From: Opitutia bacterium UBA7350
GTDB taxonomy: Bacteria; Verrucomicrobiota; Verrucomicrobiia; Opitutales; Coraliomargaritaceae
Reading direction: 5' to 3'
Length of the DNA: 44,994 bases
Assembly: GCA_949524905.1 (NCBI GenBank)
Contig: CATINC010000014.1
Span: 1-44,994, forward strand
Within the stretch, counting starts at the first letter, position 1; the number at the start of each line of letters is the position of its first letter. Positions 9,892 to 18,522 of this stretch are shown piece by piece. Under the pieces are notes generated by a model, which was not told the DNA's origin, did no database searches, and saw nothing but the letters and a program-made list of their open reading frames with translations. The translations under genes and the position numbers were made by a program.

Positions 9892-10965
9892 CTAGAGCGA
9901 GCAACCCTGAGCAGTTTCGCAGTTGGGGCGAGCTACAAGTCCCTTAAGGGGTTCATCTGCAAAGGCTTGTTGTGCGCGACCATCTTTGATGAGGTGACGA
10001 TCACAAACGATATCAAGTTCGGCTTTAGTACTCACTCTACGGGCCTCGTGCAAAAATTTTCCTTCAAGGTCTACCCCTAGCCCGATGAAGTTAAGGAATT
10101 TCTTCAGGTGATTGATATGGAAACGTTCCGCTCTTCCTGGTTGCAGGGTAGCGATAAAGAGACGCTCGATATACTCTCGAACGTCGGCGAGGGTTGGTTG
10201 AAAAATAGGCTCTTGGGCATAGTGCTCACGCAGCTGACGGAAGATCCAGGGGTTGCGAATGCAGGATCGTCCGATCATGAGGCCAGCGGCTCCGGTATTT
10301 TCAAGAACCCAAAGGCCTTTTTTTAAGGAGGTGACATTACCATTTGCGAGCACTGGAATAGTAAGGGTGCTTGCGGCTTGCTGGATGTATTCATAATGCA
10401 CCGCACTGCGATAAGCTTCCTTCACGGTGCGGGCGTGTAGGCTCAAGAGGTCAACCTGATGTTTTTCAATGAGCTTAAGGATGGTCTTGAAGTTACGATC
10501 GTCCTCAAAGCCAATGCGCATTTTGACGGTGAAGCGCCCTCTCACTGCTTCTCGGAGGCAACCGAGGATACGATCCACTGCGGCAGGGTCACGCAGAAGT
10601 CCTCCGCCAACGTTCTTGCGATACACTTTGGGGGCAGGGCAACCCATATTCAGGTCAATGCCCGCTACCGGAAGATTAGCGGCATGAATCGCTCCGACGG
10701 TACGCTTTAGATCGGGTAAGCTTTCCCCGATGAGTTGTGCAAACACAGGGCGGCCGGTATCGTGTAGTGCAATCGAGTCTACGATATGTGATTCAAGGCT
10801 AGAGTGCCCGTGTACACGGAAATATTCTGTAAAAAGCAGATCTGGTGGGCCATAGTGCCCGAGCAGTCGCATGAAGGGTAGGGTAGTTACGTCCTGCATC
10901 GGGGCGAGGGCACTCCAGGGTTGCCCAGGGATCATAGTCTCCGGCAAAGGAAGGGTAGTGTTCAT
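9892..10965 (-). CDS. dus: tRNA-dihydrouridine synthase (Dus family)
   Basis: A 357-residue FMN-dependent enzyme that reduces uridine to dihydrouridine in tRNA D-loops. ALAPMQDVT is the FMN-contacting N-terminal motif. GIDLNMGCPAPKV holds the catalytic cysteine, VKMRIGFEDD and LLSLHARTVKE carry the active-site Lys and His, and GLMIGRSCIRNPWIF is the phosphate-binding loop. The start codon overlaps the stop of the upstream nuclease-domain gene by four bases (ATGA), so translation is probably coupled. The exact Dus subgroup cannot be fixed from the motifs. The C-terminal tail after about residue 330 is not conserved to my eye. Confidence 0.93.
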   Translation of the reverse strand: MNTTLPLPETMIPGQPWSALAPMQDVTTLPFMRLLGHYGPPDLLFTEYFRVHGHSSLESHIVDSIALHDTGRPVFAQLIGESLPDLKRTVGAIHAANLPVAGIDLNMGCPAPKVYRKNVGGGLLRDPAAVDRILGCLREAVRGRFTVKMRIGFEDDRNFKTILKLIEKHQVDLLSLHARTVKEAYRSAVHYEYIQQAASTLTIPVLANGNVTSLKKGLWVLENTGAAGLMIGRSCIRNPWIFRQLREHYAQEPIFQPTLADVREYIERLFIATLQPGRAERFHINHLKKFLNFIGLGVDLEGKFLHEARRVSTKAELDIVCDRHLIKDGRAQQAFADEPLKGLVARPNCETAQGCSL

Positions 10966-11423
10966 ACTGGAGATTCGCCTCCTTCGGTCTGATTAAGAAT
11001 CTTTTCAAGAAGACCACTCATATCGTCGACGGCATCTAAAACATTTTGGGAAGCGTAGATCGGTTTACTCGTAAGCAATGCCATCGCGATTGAATCACTT
11101 GGGCGGGCATCAACTTCTACAATTTTATGACCTAATTCATTATCCATCGAGATAACTAATCGGGCATAGAAAGTACTCTCGGCTACATCGTTAATAATGA
11201 CACGCTCGACTTCAGCACCCATGCCGTCTAAGAGGCTGATCATCAAGTCATGGCTCTGGGGGCGAACATTTTGAACACCGTTGATGGCGTGCTCCAGAAT
11301 GCTACCCATGCCTTGATCTACATAAATCACAAAAACCTTGCGATCACTGCCTAGAAAAATGGCAGAACCACTAGAGGTTGGCATGACGGCTTTAATTTTT
11401 AAGAGTGTGACTGGATTTTCCAT
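10962..11423 (-). CDS. Bifunctional nuclease domain (DUF151/BFN) protein
   Basis: A 153-residue protein of the DUF151/BFN family, whose plant members have DNase/RNase activity and whose bacterial members are mostly uncharacterised. Family marks are IFLGSDRKVFVIYVDQGMG near residue 20 and RPQSHDLMISLLDGMGAEVERVIINDV in the middle. The hallmark EVDARPSDSIAMALLTSKPIYA follows. I chose the ATG at 11423 because GAAGG lies four bases upstream, and because the family normally starts with a Val/Leu-rich strand like this. An upstream in-frame ATG at 11468 has no ribosome binding site. The gene overlaps dus by ATGA. Its function here is unknown. Confidence 0.88.
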   Translation of the reverse strand: MENPVTLLKIKAVMPTSSGSAIFLGSDRKVFVIYVDQGMGSILEHAINGVQNVRPQSHDLMISLLDGMGAEVERVIINDVAESTFYARLVISMDNELGHKIVEVDARPSDSIAMALLTSKPIYASQNVLDAVDDMSGLLEKILNQTEGGESPV

Positions 11424-11500
11424 GGCGCCTTCGCTTAGGAGTGATATTTTTTGTTCGCATGTAATCAATGCATTAGGGCAAACTGTAGTCGAGTATTGGT

Positions 11501-12025
11501 ATGAACGACAAATCCAAAAATCTTTACCTCGTGGGATTCATGGGCGTTGGCAAGTCTGTTATTGGACGCCAGGTTGCCGGGAAATTAGGTTTACAGTTCA
11601 TTGATTCGGATAACGCAATTGAGAAAGCAAAGGGTTGCCGCATTTCAGATATCTTTGAAACAGAAGGGGAGGCAAGTTTTCGTCAGTACGAACGGCGTTT
11701 TGTGGAGTCTGGGCACCCATCCAGTGGTTGTGTGATTGCTTGCGGCGGGGGCCTAGTTGTGCAGGCGGGAATTGCGGAGATTTTGCGCGCGCGCGGTGTG
11801 GTGATCAGTCTTTTTGCATCGATTGAAACGATTATGGAACGGACAAGTCGCAATGATAAACGACCCCTCTTAAATGTAGAAAATCGAGAATCCCGAATTC
11901 GTGATTTATTAAAAGAGCGAGAGCCAGCTTACCTTGCGGCAGGCATTGCTATCAGCACTCAAGGGAGAAGTGCTGCGGAAGTAGTGGAGCATATTATTCG
12001 GGTTTACGAATCCCACTCAGCTTAG
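11501..12025 (+). CDS. aroK: Shikimate kinase
   Basis: A 174-residue kinase that phosphorylates shikimate at the 3-position in aromatic amino acid synthesis. The Walker A loop is GFMGVGKS at residues 12-19. FIDSDNAIE contributes the Asp that contacts magnesium and shikimate. The shikimate-binding Arg and glycine-rich segments are FRQYERRFVE and VIACGGGLV, and the LID is RTSRNDKRPLL. Length fits AroK/AroL (about 170). The gene is divergent from the DUF151 gene and converges on a thioesterase gene. No Shine-Dalgarno sequence is seen. Confidence 0.95.
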   Translation: MNDKSKNLYLVGFMGVGKSVIGRQVAGKLGLQFIDSDNAIEKAKGCRISDIFETEGEASFRQYERRFVESGHPSSGCVIACGGGLVVQAGIAEILRARGVVISLFASIETIMERTSRNDKRPLLNVENRESRIRDLLKEREPAYLAAGIAISTQGRSAAEVVEHIIRVYESHSA

Positions 12026-12043
12026 ACGCTGGGGTTGATGTGC

Positions 12044-12448
12044 TCACTTCACAGAATAAGTTGCTATGCAATCGAGGAAATTTTGAGGCGGTCGAAGAGC
12101 TTTGCCTGAAGCATCCATAAATGCATGAACCGTGTGACCTGTGGTCAGGACCTTGGATTCGCGCTTAACGGTGTAATCAAACCGAAAGCGTGCCCGTGGT
12201 GGTTCTGAGAGCCGAAGTTCAACCTTTAAGCAGTCATCAAAATGGGCGGGATTTTTATAATTCGCCTGAGCTTCCAAGACGGGAAAAAAGAGACCCTGCG
12301 CTTCTAGATCTCGGTAAGGTAAGCCTAATCGAGTGAGGAGTTCGATACGCGCTATTTCAAACCAAACAAAATAGTGGCTATGATAAACTACATTCATGCG
12401 ATCGGTCTCAACATAACGGGCGCGAATCTCGGTGCTAAATTTCAACAT
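12044..12448 (-). CDS. Acyl-CoA thioesterase, YbgC/FadM-type hotdog fold
   Basis: A 134-residue single hotdog-fold protein. The N-terminal TEIRARYVETDRMNVVYHSHYFVWFEIARIE contains the D-x-M-x-V-x-Y/H-x-Y motif of the 4-hydroxybenzoyl-CoA thioesterase/YbgC group, with the catalytic Asp at about residue 16. Members hydrolyse short- or medium-chain acyl-CoA and some associate with the Tol-Pal system, but no tol genes are nearby. It is convergent with aroK (18-base gap). The substrate is not predictable. Confidence 0.88.
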   Translation of the reverse strand: MLKFSTEIRARYVETDRMNVVYHSHYFVWFEIARIELLTRLGLPYRDLEAQGLFFPVLEAQANYKNPAHFDDCLKVELRLSEPPRARFRFDYTVKRESKVLTTGHTVHAFMDASGKALRPPQNFLDCIATYSVK

Positions 12449-12568
12449 ATACTTTAACTTGATTGACTGTCTGCGAAAGTGAAGCCGGAATCACCGTTTT
12501 TCGTTCTTAGCCGCTCGGTGAGCTTGCCATTCTAGCGCTTCCCGTTTTTGTAGGGAGTTGAACACCTC

Positions 12569-12844
12569 ATGTTCCGAATTTTAAAAGGTATCGCTCGCTG
12601 GTTGATGATTTGGCTCTATTTTGTAAGCCTAATTTGTTTTATTGGCGCAACTTTAGGAGTCCTAAGCCATGTATGCTTTGGATTTTTTTTCGTTGATACT
12701 CCAGATTATGCCTATCTTGCTGACTTAGGTTTACTTCACGGTTTAAAATATAGCAGCCTATGGGCAGGGGGGCTTGCCATCGTGCTTTGTGTCATGCGGG
12801 CACACCGTGAATTTCAAAAAGCTCATCGTGCTAATATCGGATGA
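12569..12844 (+). CDS. Small two-helix membrane protein, function unknown
   Basis: A 91-residue protein with a strongly hydrophobic segment at about residues 12-40 and a second at about 62-78, ending in a basic tail (RAHREFQKAHRANIG). I do not recognise a family. Its stop codon overlaps the start of the next gene by four bases (ATGA), so the two products are probably made together and may interact in the inner membrane. A GGGAG sequence lies 11-12 bases before the ATG, at poor spacing. Confidence 0.7.
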   Translation: MFRILKGIARWLMIWLYFVSLICFIGATLGVLSHVCFGFFFVDTPDYAYLADLGLLHGLKYSSLWAGGLAIVLCVMRAHREFQKAHRANIG

Positions 12845-13413
12845 AAAATTCTGAGCGTATATTTATCTATTTCATCGGATTTTTGATGGGGCTCTTGATG
12901 GTTTCCGCGATTCTCATGCGACGGGCGGCACGTGATGATGTTGTGGTGGCAGATCCATGGGGGTATCACATAAATAATGCTGCTACTGCTAATGCAGAGC
13001 ACCTGCCAATAAAAGTCCAGCCTGCCATGCTCGTAGGAAAGATCCTCCGTTTTGGATATCTGCCTAATGTAAATCACCCTCAAGAGCGGATTTGGATCCT
13101 TAGTTTTGATGATAGTTACCCCTATGTACGTATTGTCGAGAATTTGGAAAGTGGAAAACTCCGCTACATGGCAGCTGATCAGATCCAAATTAAGCTAGCG
13201 GATGGGGTAGATGTGGCAGAATTATCGCCCGCACTGGAGGCCTTGGGCTTACGCTTGCGCAATTTTAATCGCAAGCACAATCTCGTTGTTACAGGGGTAC
13301 TCAATACCAGCCTACAAGCCGTTCCCGATACAATCTCGGCTCTTGAGCCTTGGGCTAGCCTTATTGAGCATGCGGGACCCGACTTAATTCGATTTCGTGA
13401 AGTGCAGCATTAG
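12841..13413 (+). CDS. Single-pass membrane-anchored protein, function unknown
   Basis: A 190-residue protein with one transmembrane helix at about residues 7-26, followed by a basic RRAAR turn and a soluble domain of about 160 residues. By the positive-inside rule the placement of this basic patch leaves topology ambiguous. The C-terminal part (about residues 125-190) looks like a compact alpha/beta domain (LRLRNFNRKHNLVVTGVL) but I recognise no family. It is coupled to the upstream small membrane gene by an ATGA overlap. The pair sits just before the tig-clpPX operon, with 116 bases between. Confidence 0.7.
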   Translation: MKNSERIFIYFIGFLMGLLMVSAILMRRAARDDVVVADPWGYHINNAATANAEHLPIKVQPAMLVGKILRFGYLPNVNHPQERIWILSFDDSYPYVRIVENLESGKLRYMAADQIQIKLADGVDVAELSPALEALGLRLRNFNRKHNLVVTGVLNTSLQAVPDTISALEPWASLIEHAGPDLIRFREVQH

Positions 13414-13529
13414 TGTGCTCCAACTTCAGGGCGTTTATAATATGGGATTGACCAAATTTTCCCTTTTCCCTTTGCTACGCCGCTTTCTCTAATTTCTACG
13501 CTTAAAGCCTACCATCATCTAAATTTATC

Positions 13530-14870
13530 GTGAAAACCGAATCCAAAGACATCAACTCCACCCGCAAAGCGGTCTCTGTTCACATTCTTGCCGAAGAAAT
13601 CAATGAAATTGAGGCGCAATTGGTTAGCGACTTTCAAGGTCAGGCTAAAATCCCAGGTTTCCGTCCAGGCAAGGCGCCCGAAAAAATGGTACGTAGTCGC
13701 TATGCTAAGGATTTGAAAAAGGAACTCGCCAACCGTGTTGTAAGCAAAGCTCATGAAGGCGGAATCCAAGGTGCCGACTATGAAGTTTACGGGATCGTTG
13801 ACCTTAAGGAGGGTGACATCATTGCTGGTCAAGATGCCATTATTGAGTTCACGGTTGATATCATCCCTTCCTTTGAATTACCAAGCTATGAAGGTTTAAA
13901 GGTGAGTAGTTCTTCGGTTGAACCCACTGCCGAGGAAGTCGATGCCATGCTAGACCAAATCCTTGGTCAGCGCGCGGAGTTTAAAGAAGTTGAAAAGCCT
14001 GCCGTCGAAGGTAATTACGTGCGTTGTGGCTACGAGGGTAGTATCGACGAAAAACCACTCACCGAAACGTATCCCGAATTACCTTCGATCTACGGCACTC
14101 AAAAAACTACTTGGGAAGAGGCAGGCGCGAAGGAGTCACCCGGTGTGCGTGCTATTATTGATGGCGTGGTTGGAATGAAAGCTGGTGATGAAAAATCTGT
14201 TACCATGGATTTTCCCGAAGATTTTGAAATGGCCGAGCTAGCAGGTAAATCGGTGATCTATGTCATCAAGGTTGAGGAAGTACGCGAAAAAATAATGCCG
14301 AAAATGGATGCGGCATTCTTTGAAGCTCTCAAGGTGAAAGATGAAGCAGAACTCCGTGAACAAATCACCGAGAATATCAAAAACCAAAAACAACAACAAA
14401 ATTTTCAGGAAGAGCGTCAGCAAATCACAGACCAGCTTCTGCAAGCGGTTGATTTGGAATTACCCCAAAGCGGGGTAGATAATGAAACCGAAGCTTTGCT
14501 CCGAGACTTCATGCAACGTAATATGCAGCAGGGTGCTAGCGAAGCAGACTTTGAAAAGAATAAAGCCGCACTCCATGCAAGTGCCAGCAAGTCGGCCATT
14601 GATCGCATGAAATCACGCATCATTTTAGGGAAAATCGCCGAAAAGGAAAAGATTAAGGCCGAGAACGATGATTTCAGCCGTCTAATCATGCAGGAAGCTA
14701 TGCAAACAGGGCAAAAGCCGGAAAAACTCGTCAAGGATATCCAAAAGGATCAAAGCCGCATTAACCGGATGCGATTGGATATTCTTATGGGAAAAACCAT
14801 GGACAAACTCCTCGAAACCGCCGAGCGGGAAACTGTTGAGACACCAGCACAAGGCGAGTCTCAAGGATAA
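13530..14870 (+). CDS. tig: Trigger factor
   Basis: A 446-residue ribosome-associated chaperone and peptidyl-prolyl isomerase. The N-terminal domain carries the ribosome-docking signature GFRPGKAP at residues 43-50, the same numbering as in E. coli. A FKBP-like PPIase domain spans roughly residues 155-250, and a long helical C-terminal arm is rich in K, E and Q. The start is GTG. It is followed by clpP and clpX on the same strand, the classic proteostasis operon. The final residues (ETPAQGESQG) are a flexible tail. Confidence 0.96.
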   Translation: MKTESKDINSTRKAVSVHILAEEINEIEAQLVSDFQGQAKIPGFRPGKAPEKMVRSRYAKDLKKELANRVVSKAHEGGIQGADYEVYGIVDLKEGDIIAGQDAIIEFTVDIIPSFELPSYEGLKVSSSSVEPTAEEVDAMLDQILGQRAEFKEVEKPAVEGNYVRCGYEGSIDEKPLTETYPELPSIYGTQKTTWEEAGAKESPGVRAIIDGVVGMKAGDEKSVTMDFPEDFEMAELAGKSVIYVIKVEEVREKIMPKMDAAFFEALKVKDEAELREQITENIKNQKQQQNFQEERQQITDQLLQAVDLELPQSGVDNETEALLRDFMQRNMQQGASEADFEKNKAALHASASKSAIDRMKSRIILGKIAEKEKIKAENDDFSRLIMQEAMQTGQKPEKLVKDIQKDQSRINRMRLDILMGKTMDKLLETAERETVETPAQGESQG

Positions 14871-14936
14871 AAGCAAAGTCCTTTTCAATTGCCCTTTGCG
14901 TTTGCTAATGCTAAGATTTTAACACAATTATACCAC

Positions 14937-15533
14937 ATGAGTTACGTTCCACTTCCAACTGTATATGAACGCGAAGGGCGCACTGAGCGTGCTTGGGATA
15001 TTTATAGTCGTCTCCTTCGAGACCGCATTATTTTTATTGGTACCCCCATTAACGACTTCGTTGCAAATGCGGTCATTGCTCAAATGCTCTTTCTTCAAAT
15101 GGAAGACTCCAAAAAAGATATCAGTCTTTATATCAACTCTCCGGGTGGAAGTGTGACCGATGGCATGGCGATTTACGATACCATGAACTTCCTCGAGTGT
15201 GAAATCGTTACCTACTGCGTCGGGCAAGCTGCCAGCATGGCTACACTCCTTCTGGCTGCGGGGACCCCGGGTAAACGATACGCCTTACCCAATAGCCGAA
15301 TCCTTATGCATCAACCCTCCGGTGGAGCGACTGGACAAACCTCTGATATTTCAATCGCCGCACGTGAAATCCTTCGTTGGCGTGAACGTATGAATGTACT
15401 CATTGCACAACACACCAAAAAAAGCGTCGCTGAGATTGAAGCAGACTCCGACCGAGACTTCTACTTATCTGCAGAGGACGCCTTGGCATATGGCATCGTT
15501 GACCATGTCATTGAAAACAAGCTGCCTGCTTAA
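14937..15533 (+). CDS. clpP: ATP-dependent Clp protease proteolytic subunit
   Basis: A serine protease subunit of 198 residues that assembles into tetradecamers and degrades substrates fed by ClpX. The catalytic triad is visible: S100 in [16 protein letters not shown]125 in [10 protein letters not shown], and D174 in [12 protein letters not shown]. The mature-type N-terminus [31 protein letters not shown] supports the ATG at 14937. An in-frame TTG at 14889 would add 16 residues of no clear family resemblance. The gene is 66 bases behind tig and 18 bases ahead of clpX. No propeptide is evident. Confidence 0.96.
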   Translation: MSYVPLPTVYEREGRTERAWDIYSRLLRDRIIFIGTPINDFVANAVIAQMLFLQMEDSKKDISLYINSPGGSVTDGMAIYDTMNFLECEIVTYCVGQAASMATLLLAAGTPGKRYALPNSRILMHQPSGGATGQTSDISIAAREILRWRERMNVLIAQHTKKSVAEIEADSDRDFYLSAEDALAYGIVDHVIENKLPA

Positions 15534-15551
15534 GCCTTCTGGTCTTGTTAT

Positions 15552-16874
15552 ATGGCTAAATCTACTCGCATGACCTTTTGCTCCTTCTGTGGTAAAGCAC
15601 AGAACGAAGCTCGCAAGATGATCGCTGGTCCTTCGAGTGTCCATATCTGTGATGCCTGCGTCACTGTCTGCAAAACCATTATCGAGCGCGAACTGGGTGA
15701 GGATACTGCTGCCGAACAGCAAAAAGAGGCTGCGAGTCCTCCCAAAATATCCTTTGAACTTCTCAAGCCTGCTGAATTAAAAGCATTCCTTGACCAACAC
15801 GTCATCAGTCAGGATTACGCCAAGCGTGCCCTTGCAGTTGCGGTCTATAATCATTATAAGCGCCTTCAAGCGGAGTCACGTATCGAAGCCTCCGATAAAT
15901 TCAAATTTCCTGAAAAAGAACTGGCTGAAGTCGAAGTTGAGAAAAGTAATATCCTCCTCCTTGGACCCACGGGATCGGGCAAAACCTTATTAGCTCGCAC
16001 ACTGGCGCAGACCTTGGGAGTTCCTTTTACCATTGTAGACGCAACCACTCTAACCGAAGCTGGTTATGTCGGTGACGATGTTGAGAACATCGTTCTTCGC
16101 CTCTTACAGGCCGCCGATTACGACGTCGCTCGTGCCGAGTGTGGTATTATCTATGTTGACGAAATTGATAAAATTGGACGCAAGACCGACAATGTTTCTA
16201 TCACCCGCGATGTTTCAGGTGAAGGGGTTCAGCAAGCGCTCCTCAAAATCATTGAAGGCACTACTTGTAACGTACCGCCACAAGGAGGACGCAAACACCC
16301 CAACCAAGAATATATTCAGGTTAATACCTCTAATATCCTCTTCATTTGCGGCGGTGCTTTCGTTGATCTTGATAAAATTATCCAGAACCGCATCGGTTCA
16401 AAAGCTATGGGTTTTGATGCTCGCCAAAACAGCGAGGTTCCCGTCAGCGATCTTCTCATCCAGACTCAACCCGAAGATCTTGTTCAATTCGGCATGATTC
16501 CCGAATTCATCGGACGTCTCCCCATGGTTGCCGTGCTCGATGAGCTTACCGTCGAAGATCTCCGGCACATCCTATTGGATACTCAAAACGCCATCGTAAA
16601 GCAATATCGCAAACTCTTTGCGATGGACGGTGTTAAACTTTCTTTTACCAAAGACGCTATTGAAGCCATCGCTCAAAAAGCGATTCAATTAAAGACCGGT
16701 GCTCGTGCCTTGCGTGCCATCATGGAAGGAGTGATGCTCGACGTGATGTACCTGATACCCCACGAGGAAAATCTGAGCAAGGTGGTTATTAATGGCAAGG
16801 TCATCGAAGGTAAAAGCAAAGCTAAGCTCCATTACCTGCGCGCTAAAGGTTCTAAAAAGAACAAAGCGGCTTAG
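15552..16874 (+). CDS. clpX: ATP-dependent Clp protease ATP-binding subunit ClpX
   Basis: A 440-residue AAA+ unfoldase. The N-terminal zinc-binding domain uses C10, C13, C33 and C36. Walker A is GPTGSGKT (138-145) and Walker B ends in DEID (203-206). The GYVG pore loop is at 171-174 and the RKH loop is in [10 protein letters not shown]. The ClpP-docking tripeptide, IGF in most species, appears here as MGF in IGSKAMGFD. The gene is last in tig-clpP-clpX and ends with a Lys-rich tail. Length and motifs match a functional ClpX. Confidence 0.97.
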   Translation: MAKSTRMTFCSFCGKAQNEARKMIAGPSSVHICDACVTVCKTIIERELGEDTAAEQQKEAASPPKISFELLKPAELKAFLDQHVISQDYAKRALAVAVYNHYKRLQAESRIEASDKFKFPEKELAEVEVEKSNILLLGPTGSGKTLLARTLAQTLGVPFTIVDATTLTEAGYVGDDVENIVLRLLQAADYDVARAECGIIYVDEIDKIGRKTDNVSITRDVSGEGVQQALLKIIEGTTCNVPPQGGRKHPNQEYIQVNTSNILFICGGAFVDLDKIIQNRIGSKAMGFDARQNSEVPVSDLLIQTQPEDLVQFGMIPEFIGRLPMVAVLDELTVEDLRHILLDTQNAIVKQYRKLFAMDGVKLSFTKDAIEAIAQKAIQLKTGARALRAIMEGVMLDVMYLIPHEENLSKVVINGKVIEGKSKAKLHYLRAKGSKKNKAA

Positions 16875-16969
16875 TTAATCAATCGCAAAGGCACATCCCT
16901 TCACTATGGAGGTAGGATAGGGCAGGTAAGTGCGCTTTAAATGGATTCAAGCATTTGCTTAGCTTCTAT

Positions 16970-17284
16970 TCATTCGGCGGCCTGGGTGGTACCGCAATGG
17001 TTACATTGGATCACTTTTTTAGTGCGGCATAGGAATAGCCCAATTAGACAACCAAAAAAGGAAGGAATCGTTATATAGAAAATAACCATTTCCCTCGCGG
17101 CGTATTCGGTTTCGGTGGTCGCAACGAGGGAGAGGATTCTGAGGGAGTTACAACCAAAAATTAACGCTAAGAGTAAAAGGGCAATGCCCAAAGGGGCGAC
17201 GATGCCTCCATAGCGCAGTTTCTTATCCATTTGTAAATGCCCGATTCCGCATAATATGCAGGGTATCTCTATTTTACTTTGCAT
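16970..17284 (-). CDS. Small membrane protein with two CxxC zinc-ribbon-like ends, function unknown
   Basis: A protein of 104 residues from the ATG at 17284. It opens with IEIPCILCGIGHL and closes with VIQCNHCGTTQAAE, giving two CxxC knuckles that could form one zinc ribbon, with two hydrophobic helices between them. In-frame alternatives are an ATG at 17314 and a TTG at 17320. I prefer 17284 because it places the CxxC close to the N-terminus and has a GAGCGAG stretch upstream. No family is recognised. It is transcribed towards clpX, with 95 bases between the stops. Sequence organisation makes a real gene likely. Confidence 0.6.
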   Translation of the reverse strand: MQSKIEIPCILCGIGHLQMDKKLRYGGIVAPLGIALLLLALIFGCNSLRILSLVATTETEYAAREMVIFYITIPSFFGCLIGLFLCRTKKVIQCNHCGTTQAAE

Positions 17285-17583
17285 AATTTTGCTCGCTCTT
17301 GAGTTTGTTGTCATCTTCAAAAATATAATTTATTTTAATTTATAGCACCTCATTAATGTAAGTAATTAATTTATAATGTAAATAAATTCTGTTCGATAGG
17401 TCACATTTCTATTCGGCGTAAAGGGGTCTTTATAGATCTGTATACGGATACCTTGATCTATTGATGACAGCTTATCAGTGTATTTACTGACCGCGGATAC
17501 GAAGTTTTAAAAAAATTAATTTAGCAACAATGTGCGCTTCCTGAATGAGTGTGAGCTTGCTCTTATGGAGTCGCAGTATCGTA

Positions 17584-18036
17584 ATGAAAAAGATGTTTCG
17601 TTACACACTAATTGTCGTAGGCAAATTAAAGCAGCGAGCTTTGTCTGAATTATGTGCGGATTATGAGAAGCGACTTCAACGGCAGGGAAAGCTTGAAGTG
17701 GTAGAACTAAAGGATGGTACCGTAGAAAATGAGGGGCAGCGAATTCTTGAGACCATAGAAAAACGTCGTGAGGCGAAGTTATACGCCTTGGCGGAAGAAG
17801 GCAAAGGGATGGAGTCCCGGGCATTTTCAAAAGAATTAACAGCGCTCGAGGGGCGTCCCATTATTTTTGTGATCGGGGGTGCATATGGTCTCGCAAGGGT
17901 GGTAAAAGCACGCGCAGATGTCTTGCTTTCCTTGTCACCCATGACCTTTACCCACGAGATGGCACGGTATATATTGAGCGAACAGCTTTTCCGCGCCGAT
18001 GCCATTCGTCGCGGTTCAGGCTATCACCACATCTGA
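17584..18036 (+). CDS. rlmH: 23S rRNA (pseudouridine1915-N3)-methyltransferase
   Basis: A SPOUT-family methyltransferase of about 150 residues (YbeA/RlmH) that methylates pseudouridine 1915 in helix 69 of 23S rRNA on assembled 70S ribosomes. FRYTLIVVGKLK is the first strand, and IFVIGGAYGL and LSLSPMTFTHEMARYILSEQLFRA form the trefoil-knot SAM site. The sequence ends GSGYHH, as in the family. I chose the ATG at 17584, close to the conserved first strand. An ATG at 17593 is equally possible, and one at 17545 would add an atypical N-terminus. No Shine-Dalgarno sequence helps. Confidence 0.93.
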   Translation: MKKMFRYTLIVVGKLKQRALSELCADYEKRLQRQGKLEVVELKDGTVENEGQRILETIEKRREAKLYALAEEGKGMESRAFSKELTALEGRPIIFVIGGAYGLARVVKARADVLLSLSPMTFTHEMARYILSEQLFRADAIRRGSGYHHI

Positions 18037-18054
18037 GGGATACCCTCGTGTGGT
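18026..18054 (+). terminator. Hairpin overlapping the rlmH stop codon
   Basis: ACCACA (18026-18031) pairs with TGTGGT (18049-18054), and inside it GAGGG (18035-18039) pairs with CCCTC (18043-18047) around a three-base loop. There is no T-run after it, so it is either a weak or Rho-assisted terminator or an mRNA 3'-end stabiliser. Confidence 0.35.
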
Positions 18055-18073
18055 TATGAAAGGGGGCACTATC

Positions 18074-18247
18074 CTAGCACTTGTATCGATTTGACATCGA
18101 CATCAAGGTTGGAGCCCACAACCCCACAAATATTGCTGCAAATTTAGCTTCATCCGGTGCGGAAACATTTACGAAGCCTGCCCAAATGGCAATTGATAAT
18201 ACCACCGAGAGGAGGGATAAATAGAATAGTATATTAGATTTACTCAT
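18074..18247 (-). CDS. Small membrane protein of 57 residues, function unknown
   Basis: This short frame starts with ATG at 18247 and ends with TAG at 18074. It encodes a protein with a hydrophobic helix at residues 5-25, a short polar turn (NVSAPDEAK), a second hydrophobic stretch ending VGLWAPTLM, and a basic tail (SNRYKC). Charge pattern, two clean helices and the PDEAK turn look like a genuine small inner-membrane protein rather than a random frame. I think I recognise the GLWAPT motif from short hypothetical proteins of other bacteria but cannot name a family. AGGA directly abuts the start. It occupies a gap between rlmH and the PEP-CTERM gene. Confidence 0.55.
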   Translation of the reverse strand: MSKSNILFYLSLLSVVLSIAIWAGFVNVSAPDEAKFAAIFVGLWAPTLMSMSNRYKC

Positions 18248-18522
18248 TCCTAAAATTAAAAACAGTTATCCAAACTAGCAAGCACGTATTTTTGGCGAGG
18301 TTATTTCGGTTTTTAGCGAGTAAGTTTTTCTTTTCTGTGTTAATGAGTTTGATTTAGGCTGATCGGGTTATGAGGATCGGGGTGTGAAACGGAGGACCAG
18401 CATTATATCATGGGGCATTCTACTAAGCTCCTTATTCGTGGAAGCGGCAAAGCTGAACGAGACAACCGATGGCAGTGAGTTTCAGCGACAAGAAGTGCGA
18501 TTTACGCCGCAATTAGGGAGCA

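Noticed and set aside
12823-13188. Minus-strand ORF of 121 codons
   Set aside because: Fully antisense to the coupled membrane-protein genes, with a shadow-like composition and no domain.
14889-14936. N-terminally extended clpP from a TTG codon
   Set aside because: The added 16 residues do not resemble ClpP propeptides or mature N-termini, while the ATG at 14937 gives the standard sequence; neither start has a Shine-Dalgarno motif.
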